The notes below the pieces were generated by a model. It was not told the DNA's origin. It saw nothing but the letters and a program-made list of their open reading frames with translations, and did no database searches. Made by a program: the position numbers and the translations under genes. 64,000 nucleotides of DNA, taken from assembly GCA_001270045.2 (NCBI GenBank), contig DF970668.1:186001-250000 (forward strand), in the 5' to 3' direction. This document shows positions 61,632-64,000 of this stretch, one piece after another. Every line of letters starts with the position of its first letter. Within the stretch, counting starts at the first letter, position 1. Source of the stretch: Bacteroidales bacterium 6E (lineage in GTDB: Bacteria > Bacteroidota > Bacteroidia > Bacteroidales > Prolixibacteraceae).

Positions 61632-64000
61632 ATGAGAAAAATCGCGCTATTAGTCCTGGCAGTAGCCTTTATTGGCCTGCAGGCGGTTAACGCTCAGGTA
61701 AGGCGTATCACCGGTACTGTCACCAGTGCCGAGGATGGCCTGACCATACCTGGAGCATCGGTTGTTGTCAAGGGGACATCAATCGGAACCATCACCAACG
61801 CTGATGGTGTCTATAATCTGGATGTCCCGCAAGAGGCAACCACCATAGTCGTATCCTTTGTGGGTATGCGCACGGCAGAAATGCCCATTACCGGAACTAC
61901 CCTGGATGTGGTTCTGCAATCCGACGTGATCGGTGTCGACGAGGTTGTGGTTGTCGGTTACGGTACCGCCACCCGACAGTCGTTCGTCGGTTCGATCAAG
62001 TCGATCAAGAGTGAAAACATACAGGCGAAATCGATCTCCAACGTTTCACAGTCACTCGCTGGTGAAGCTGCAGGGGTGAACGTCATCAACACATCCGGAC
62101 AGCCGGGTACCACTGCCACCATCCGTATCCGCGGATTCGGGTCTGTCAACGGTAACCGTGATCCATTGTATGTGCTCGACGGCGTGCCATTTTCAGGTGC
62201 ATTGAGCTCAATCAACCCCAACGATATTGAATCGACCACCATCCTGAAAGACGCCACCGCAACCGCCATTTACGGATCAAGGGGCGCCAACGGTGTCATC
62301 CTGCTCACCACCAAATCGGGCCGTGCCGGCACTTCACTCATCGAAGCCGACATCAAGACCGGTATCAACGTCAGCGGACTTCCCCGTTACAGCACCATCA
62401 AGTCGCCCGAGGAATACATCGGGTTAAGCTGGGAAGCCCTCTACAACAGGGGCGTGGCCTCAGGTAACGCCAATCCCGTCAACTTTGCCAACACCAACCT
62501 CTTCGGGCCCAGCGGCATCTCACCCAAATACAACCTCTGGAGCGTGGCCGGTGCCGAACTGATCGACCCCGAAACCCGCATGGTAAAAGCAGGCGTCAGC
62601 CGCAAGTATGATCCCGAAAACTGGGAAGACTTTGGTTTCCAGAGCTCACAAAGGACCGAAGGTAACCTCGTGTTCCGCGGCGGTAGCGAAAGCACCAAGT
62701 ATTTCACCTCTTTCGGTTACCTGAAAGACGTCGGTTACATCATCAACTCCGATTTCGAAAGATACAGTGCCACCCTGAACCTCGAAAGCATGGTCAAGCC
62801 ATGGTTATCGGTCAACTCAAAAATGAGCTACACCGGATCGACCACCAACAATAACGGCCAGTCGTCCGACTCAGGCAGCATCTTCTGGTTTGTCGACAAC
62901 CTGCCACCGATTTACCCATTGTTCCTCCGCGACGAGCAGACAGGCGACATCGTGCCTGACCCCATCTTCGGCGGAAACCAGTACGACTATGGTGTGGGCA
63001 GGGGATTCGGCGCACTGACCAACTCGATTGCCGATGCACACTTCGACAGAAGCGAAACCAAGGCCAACCAGCTGGCAGGTAACTTCGGCGGAACCATCCG
63101 TTTCACCAAGCACCTGAGCCTCGAAAACACTTTCGGCGCACAGCTCTACGCCAGCAAATACAACGGCCTCAACAACCCGTTCTACGGTTCGTCGGCCGGA
63201 CAGGGCGGTTCGATCTACAAGGTCGACCAGCTCATGATCACCTGGAACTTCCTGAACCTGCTCCGCTACAAGAACAGCTTCGGAAAACACAACATCGAAG
63301 CCCTCGTTGCCCACGAAAGCAACTTCTGGGAAAGGAAATACCAGACCGCCAGCAAGCACAAGATGGTCCATCCCGATATCGACGACCTGAACAACTTCGT
63401 GATCGTTTCTTCGCCTCCCACCTCGTATACCGATGGTGTACGCCTCGAAAGTTACTTCGGGCAGGTGAACTACAACATGGACGAAAAATATTTCCTGTCG
63501 GCTTCCGTACGTCGTGACGGTTCTTCCAGGTTTATCGGCGACAACAAATGGGATACCTTCGGATCGGTCGGTTTCTCATGGGTAGTCAGCAACGAAAACT
63601 TCATGCAGGGCATCGAGGTTCTCGACTACCTGAAATACAAGATCAGCTACGGTATCATGGGTGAACAGGCCGGTATCGGTTTCTACCCCGGATACAACAC
63701 CTTCGACGTGAGCAACCTGAACGACCAGATCTCGATCTCGGAAAGAAACATCGGTAACCCCGACCTGACCTGGGAAACCTCGAAAATGTTCCAGACCGGT
63801 ATTGAATTCGGACTCGGCAAATTCCTCGACGGTAGCATCGACTACTACATGAAGAATACCGACAACCTGCTGTTCGACCGTCGTGTAGGACCATCCGTAG
63901 GTTACGCGCTGATTACCGTGAACGATGGCGTTCTCCGCAACAGCGGGCTTGAGTTCGACCTCACCGCCCACCTGCTCAACACCGACAACTACGGCCTCGA
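61632..64000 (+). CDS. SusC/RagA-family TonB-linked outer-membrane protein, 5' part
   Basis: Runs open from the ATG at 61632 to the window edge, 789 codons, so the C-terminal barrel is missing. A signal peptide (ends NAQ, ~22) leads directly into a carboxypeptidase-like domain (ITGTVTSAEDGLTIPGASVVVKG type), the DEVVVVGYGT TonB-region motif and the plug (VSQSLAGEAAGVNV). There is no STN domain, so it is not coupled to FecR. The codons are strongly biased (AAC, GAC, TTC, CGT/CGC), and antisense frames stay open, suggesting high expression. Its SusD partner should lie just beyond the window. Confidence 0.92.
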   Translation, partial: MRKIALLVLAVAFIGLQAVNAQVRRITGTVTSAEDGLTIPGASVVVKGTSIGTITNADGVYNLDVPQEATTIVVSFVGMRTAEMPITGTTLDVVLQSDVIGVDEVVVVGYGTATRQSFVGSIKSIKSENIQAKSISNVSQSLAGEAAGVNVINTSGQPGTTATIRIRGFGSVNGNRDPLYVLDGVPFSGALSSINPNDIESTTILKDATATAIYGSRGANGVILLTTKSGRAGTSLIEADIKTGINVSGLPRYSTIKSPEEYIGLSWEALYNRGVASGNANPVNFANTNLFGPSGISPKYNLWSVAGAELIDPETRMVKAGVSRKYDPENWEDFGFQSSQRTEGNLVFRGGSESTKYFTSFGYLKDVGYIINSDFERYSATLNLESMVKPWLSVNSKMSYTGSTTNNNGQSSDSGSIFWFVDNLPPIYPLFLRDEQTGDIVPDPIFGGNQYDYGVGRGFGALTNSIADAHFDRSETKANQLAGNFGGTIRFTKHLSLENTFGAQLYASKYNGLNNPFYGSSAGQGGSIYKVDQLMITWNFLNLLRYKNSFGKHNIEALVAHESNFWERKYQTASKHKMVHPDIDDLNNFVIVSSPPTSYTDGVRLESYFGQVNYNMDEKYFLSASVRRDGSSRFIGDNKWDTFGSVGFSWVVSNENFMQGIEVLDYLKYKISYGIMGEQAGIGFYPGYNTFDVSNLNDQISISERNIGNPDLTWETSKMFQTGIEFGLGKFLDGSIDYYMKNTDNLLFDRRVGPSVGYALITVNDGVLRNSGLEFDLTAHLLNTDNYGL

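Noticed and set aside
1-64000. CRISPR arrays, tRNA or rRNA genes, insertion sequences, phage or toxin-antitoxin genes
   Set aside because: I looked on both strands and saw no regularly spaced repeats, no cloverleaf in the gaps and no transposase, integrase or toxin-like reading frame.

Overview
The window is a piece of a Bacteroidota chromosome, most likely Bacteroidales/Marinilabiliales. The grounds are SusC/SusD pairs, an ECF sigma/FecR switch ahead of an STN-type SusC, TAnnTTTG-type promoter boxes, many exported lipoproteins, and Bacteroidota-typical small families (DUF4783, DUF6565, DUF6786, DUF4091). By eye the left third is only moderately GC-rich, while the 40-61 kb stretch is clearly richer in G+C. 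I see no insertion sequence, phage gene, CRISPR array, rRNA or tRNA.

Region 1 (1-10.8 kb) is a sialic acid catabolic locus. It holds an SSS-family symporter, a convergent FadR-type GntR regulator, and then a + strand run: secreted GH33 sialidase, N-acetylneuraminate lyase, AGE-type 2-epimerase, a protein fusing a NanM-like kelch propeller to a second SSS symporter, and an exported propeller-like protein of unknown role. Together they can release sialic acid, mutarotate and import it, cleave it to ManNAc and pyruvate, and convert ManNAc to GlcNAc. A promoter plus a 13-bp palindrome sits between the regulator and the sialidase.

Region 2 (10.9-26 kb) is housekeeping: lipB, a DUF6565 lipoprotein, a BrkB/YihY membrane protein, DUF4783, rlmH, a very large NtrY-like sensor kinase overlapping a metallo-beta-lactamase-fold hydrolase and followed by a phosphoribosyltransferase, two rhomboid proteases, mutL with a small tail-anchored protein, and a one-chain 2-oxoacid dehydrogenase E1. 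A strong terminator closes it.

Region 3 (26.3-58.1 kb) is a carbohydrate region. After one + strand Tat-type TIM-barrel protein, 19 consecutive genes lie on the minus strand. In transcription order they are: GH78 rhamnosidase, RhaT, RhaA, GH109-type protein, DUF6786, FucP-type transporter, Gfo/Idh/MocA protein, TIM-barrel isomerase, a block of intergenic palindromes, sulfatase, GH95 fucosidase, a second Gfo/Idh/MocA protein, a second isomerase, ECF sigma factor, FecR, SusC, SusD, a terminator, a metallophosphoesterase-GH16 fusion, another terminator, a GH123-like DUF4091 lipoprotein and a ThuA-like protein. This looks like several polysaccharide utilization modules side by side: rhamnose/fucose/sulfate glycans, a beta-glucan-type SusCD module, and GalNAc-directed enzymes. 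Six proteins carry twin-arginine leaders and have NAD-dependent or TIM-barrel folds. With the ThuA-like protein they suggest periplasmic oxidation-based sugar chemistry; this is inference.

Region 4 (58.3-64 kb) returns to housekeeping: malic enzyme with a phosphotransacetylase-like domain, thiol peroxidase with a strong terminator, and the first 789 codons of a second, STN-less SusC that runs off the window.
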